Source: Lachnospiraceae bacterium (GTDB lineage Bacteria; Bacillota; Clostridia; Lachnospirales; Anaerotignaceae). Taken from it: DNA of 13,896 nt. The stretch is taken from contig JAQVIB010000024.1 of NCBI GenBank assembly GCA_028695945.1, positions 1 to 13,896 of the forward strand, in the 5' to 3' direction. The position numbers and the translations under genes were made by a program. Below the pieces are notes generated by a model that was not told the origin of the DNA, made no database searches, and was given only the letters and a program-made list of their open reading frames with translations. Of this stretch, positions 12,411-13,896 are shown piece after piece. Each line of letters starts with the position of its first letter. Within the stretch, counting starts at the first letter, position 1.

Positions 12411-13476
12411 AAGCATAATTAATGAATTTGCAATTGAAAATGGATTTTCTGATGTGGGTATTTGCAGTGCTGAAGATTTTGAGGATTTACGCCAAAGTCT
12501 TACAAACACTGAGGATACCCTTTTGGGCTTTGTTGAAAAGGATATTGAAAAGAGAATTTCACCACGGCTTACCATGCCAAATGCAAAAAGCATTATTGTT
12601 GTTGCAAAAGGGTATAGCAAAAATGTGCTTGTACAGAGCGACGGAAAACTTAGAGGCTATATTTCCATTGGAGCAATAGGCGAGGATTATCACATTTTTA
12701 TGAAGAGAAAGCTTAGTGAGCTGGAACGGCTTTTAATAACTGAATTTAATGCTGAATGTATGTCTTTTGCCGATACAGGCCCATTGGTGGACAGGGCAGT
12801 TGCCATTAGAAGTGGAATTGGTTACAAGGGAAAAAACGGGAATGTAATTACCAAAAACGGTGGTTCGGCAGTGTTTTTTGGCTATATTATAACAAACTTG
12901 CACCTAAAATTTAGTGAAAAAAGCAATTTTCATTGTTCAAATTGTAACAAATGCATAAATGCCTGCCCAACGGGTGCTATAGGTGTCGGAGAATTCAACA
13001 TTGAAAAATGCATTTCCTACCTAACTCAGCAAAAAAGACTACTTACAAGGGATGAAATGAAACTAATAGGTTTGAATCTTTATGGCTGTGATGTATGCCA
13101 AATTACTTGTAAAAATAATCAAAAACCATTGGAAGATGTAACGGTTTTAGACGATATAATGCCTTTGATAGAGGACATTTTGAACATGACCAACAGTACG
13201 TTTAAAAAGAGATTTGGAGCAACTGCAATGGGCTGGAGGGGAGCGACGGTAATAAAAAGAAATGCTCTTGCAGTGTTGGGAAACATTGGTACAGAAGAAA
13301 GTATTATTTTACTTGGAAAATATTTAAAGAATGAAAACGCATTGCTTAGGCATACAGCAGTGCGTGCCTTAATGAATACGGGATTAAACAGTGGACAAGC
13401 TTTGCTTAAAAGCTGTTACCAATATGAAGAAAACAAGGCTATAAAGGACGAAATTTTCAATTGCATTCGGAGGTGA
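12394..13476 (+). CDS. queG: Epoxyqueuosine reductase QueG
   Basis: Cobalamin- and [4Fe-4S]-dependent enzyme that reduces epoxyqueuosine to queuosine in the tRNA wobble position, the last step of Q synthesis. The 360 residues show ISPRLTMPNAKSIIVVAKGY (55-74), the catalytic region DTGPLVDRAVAIRSGIGYKGKN with Asp127, and a two-cluster ferredoxin domain: C181xxC184xxC187xxxC191P, then C206 and C232xxC235xxxC239. A C-terminal HEAT-like part follows (ALAVLGNIGTEESIILLGKYL, LLRHTAVRALMNTG), as in QueG structures. The ATG follows AAGGA by 8 bases and overlaps the deacetylase stop by 17 bases. Other queuosine genes (queA, tgt) are not in the window. The stop codon overlaps the recU ribosome binding site. 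Confidence 0.95.
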   Translation: MKTTAESIINEFAIENGFSDVGICSAEDFEDLRQSLTNTEDTLLGFVEKDIEKRISPRLTMPNAKSIIVVAKGYSKNVLVQSDGKLRGYISIGAIGEDYHIFMKRKLSELERLLITEFNAECMSFADTGPLVDRAVAIRSGIGYKGKNGNVITKNGGSAVFFGYIITNLHLKFSEKSNFHCSNCNKCINACPTGAIGVGEFNIEKCISYLTQQKRLLTRDEMKLIGLNLYGCDVCQITCKNNQKPLEDVTVLDDIMPLIEDILNMTNSTFKKRFGATAMGWRGATVIKRNALAVLGNIGTEESIILLGKYLKNENALLRHTAVRALMNTGLNSGQALLKSCYQYEENKAIKDEIFNCIRR

Positions 13477-13480
13477 AAGA

Positions 13481-13896
13481 ATGGGATACTGGAACACTAG
13501 AGGGCTTAGAGGAAGTGCGTTGGAGGAGTTAATTAATTTTACAAACGAACGTTATCGCCAAGAAGGCATTGCAGTTATTCAAAAAATACCAACGCCAATA
13601 ACACCTGTTGAGGTGGACAACCAAAAGCATACCATTACCCTTGCATACTTCGATGCACAGTCTACAGTGGATTACATTGGCATTGCACAGGGAATTGGAA
13701 TATGTTTTGATGCAAAGGAAACAGGGCTTAAAAGCCTGCCAGTGCAAAACATACACGCCCATCAGGTGCAGTTTATGGAGGACTTTAATAACCAGGGTGG
13801 CGTGGCTTTTTTGTTGATACATTTTAGTACTATTGGAAAATACTATTTTTTGCCTGTGGAGGTACTTAAACAATACTGGCAGGAGGCACAAAATGG
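13481..13896 (+). CDS. recU: Holliday junction resolvase RecU, 3' end outside window
   Basis: The first 138 codons of RecU, the Firmicutes resolvase that cleaves four-way junctions and modulates RecA. The frame runs open to the window edge. Matching blocks: NTRGLRGSALEELINFTNERYR (5-26), IQKIPTPI (33-40), the active-site STVDYIG with Asp64, CFDAKET (75-81), LPVQNIHAHQVQFM (86-99), GGVAFLLIHF, and YYFLPVEVL. Bacillus RecU has about 30 extra N-terminal residues and reads FEAKET; here the acidic residue is Asp77, a conservative change that I recall in other clostridial RecU proteins. GGAGG (13469-13473) lies 7 bases before the ATG and overlaps the queG stop. Bacillus recU is next to a penicillin-binding protein gene; what follows here cannot be seen. 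Confidence 0.92.
   Translation, partial: MGYWNTRGLRGSALEELINFTNERYRQEGIAVIQKIPTPITPVEVDNQKHTITLAYFDAQSTVDYIGIAQGIGICFDAKETGLKSLPVQNIHAHQVQFMEDFNNQGGVAFLLIHFSTIGKYYFLPVEVLKQYWQEAQN

Overview
The window reads as a chromosomal housekeeping segment of a low-GC, Gram-positive anaerobe of the class Clostridia (Bacillota). Support: AGGAGG-type ribosome binding sites before most genes, AT-rich intergenic DNA, an FMN riboswitch in front of an ECF riboflavin transporter subunit, RecU, DUF951 and DUF1653 proteins, and a divergent ATP-type PEP carboxykinase of the kind I recall from clostridia. Genus cannot be fixed from the sequence. I see no rRNA, tRNA, CRISPR array, transposase, integrase or phage gene.

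Layout. Positions 1-2342 hold a leftward cluster of four tightly packed genes, in transcription order: a class I glutamine amidotransferase-like hydrolase (peptidase C26), an MscS mechanosensitive channel, a small DUF951 protein, and a family 3 glycoside hydrolase lipoprotein cut by the window edge. A divergent intergenic region (2343-2523) with two inverted repeats separates this from a rightward series. That series starts with MTA/SAH nucleosidase (mtnN, TTG start) and PEP carboxykinase (pckA). Two tandem copies of a palindrome-rich repeat follow, then a consensus promoter, an FMN riboswitch, an intrinsic terminator and ribU, which ends in its own terminator. Next come an AlkD-like DNA glycosylase, prmA, rsmE and a NifS/IscS-like cysteine desulfurase. 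A third, longer copy of the repeat lies before thiI, a DUF1653 gene, a YibQ-type divergent polysaccharide deacetylase, queG and the 5' part of recU.

How the genes fit together. prmA (ribosomal protein L11 methylation), rsmE (16S rRNA m3U1498), cysteine desulfurase plus thiI (sulfur transfer for tRNA 4-thiouridine and possibly thiazole) and queG (last step of queuosine) form a loose translation-modification cluster. AlkD and RecU add DNA repair and recombination. ribU imports riboflavin under FMN control.

Most genes are ordinary. The most unusual structure is the modular hairpin repeat at 4915-5155 and 9839-10043. It begins within four bases of a stop codon at both loci, shows one compensatory base-pair change between copies, and contains an apparently removable 62-base module. 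I found no convincing new multi-gene system. Starts were moved from the longest open frame to the codon best placed behind a Shine-Dalgarno sequence for mscS, ribU, alkD, prmA, thiI, the DUF1653 gene and the deacetylase.
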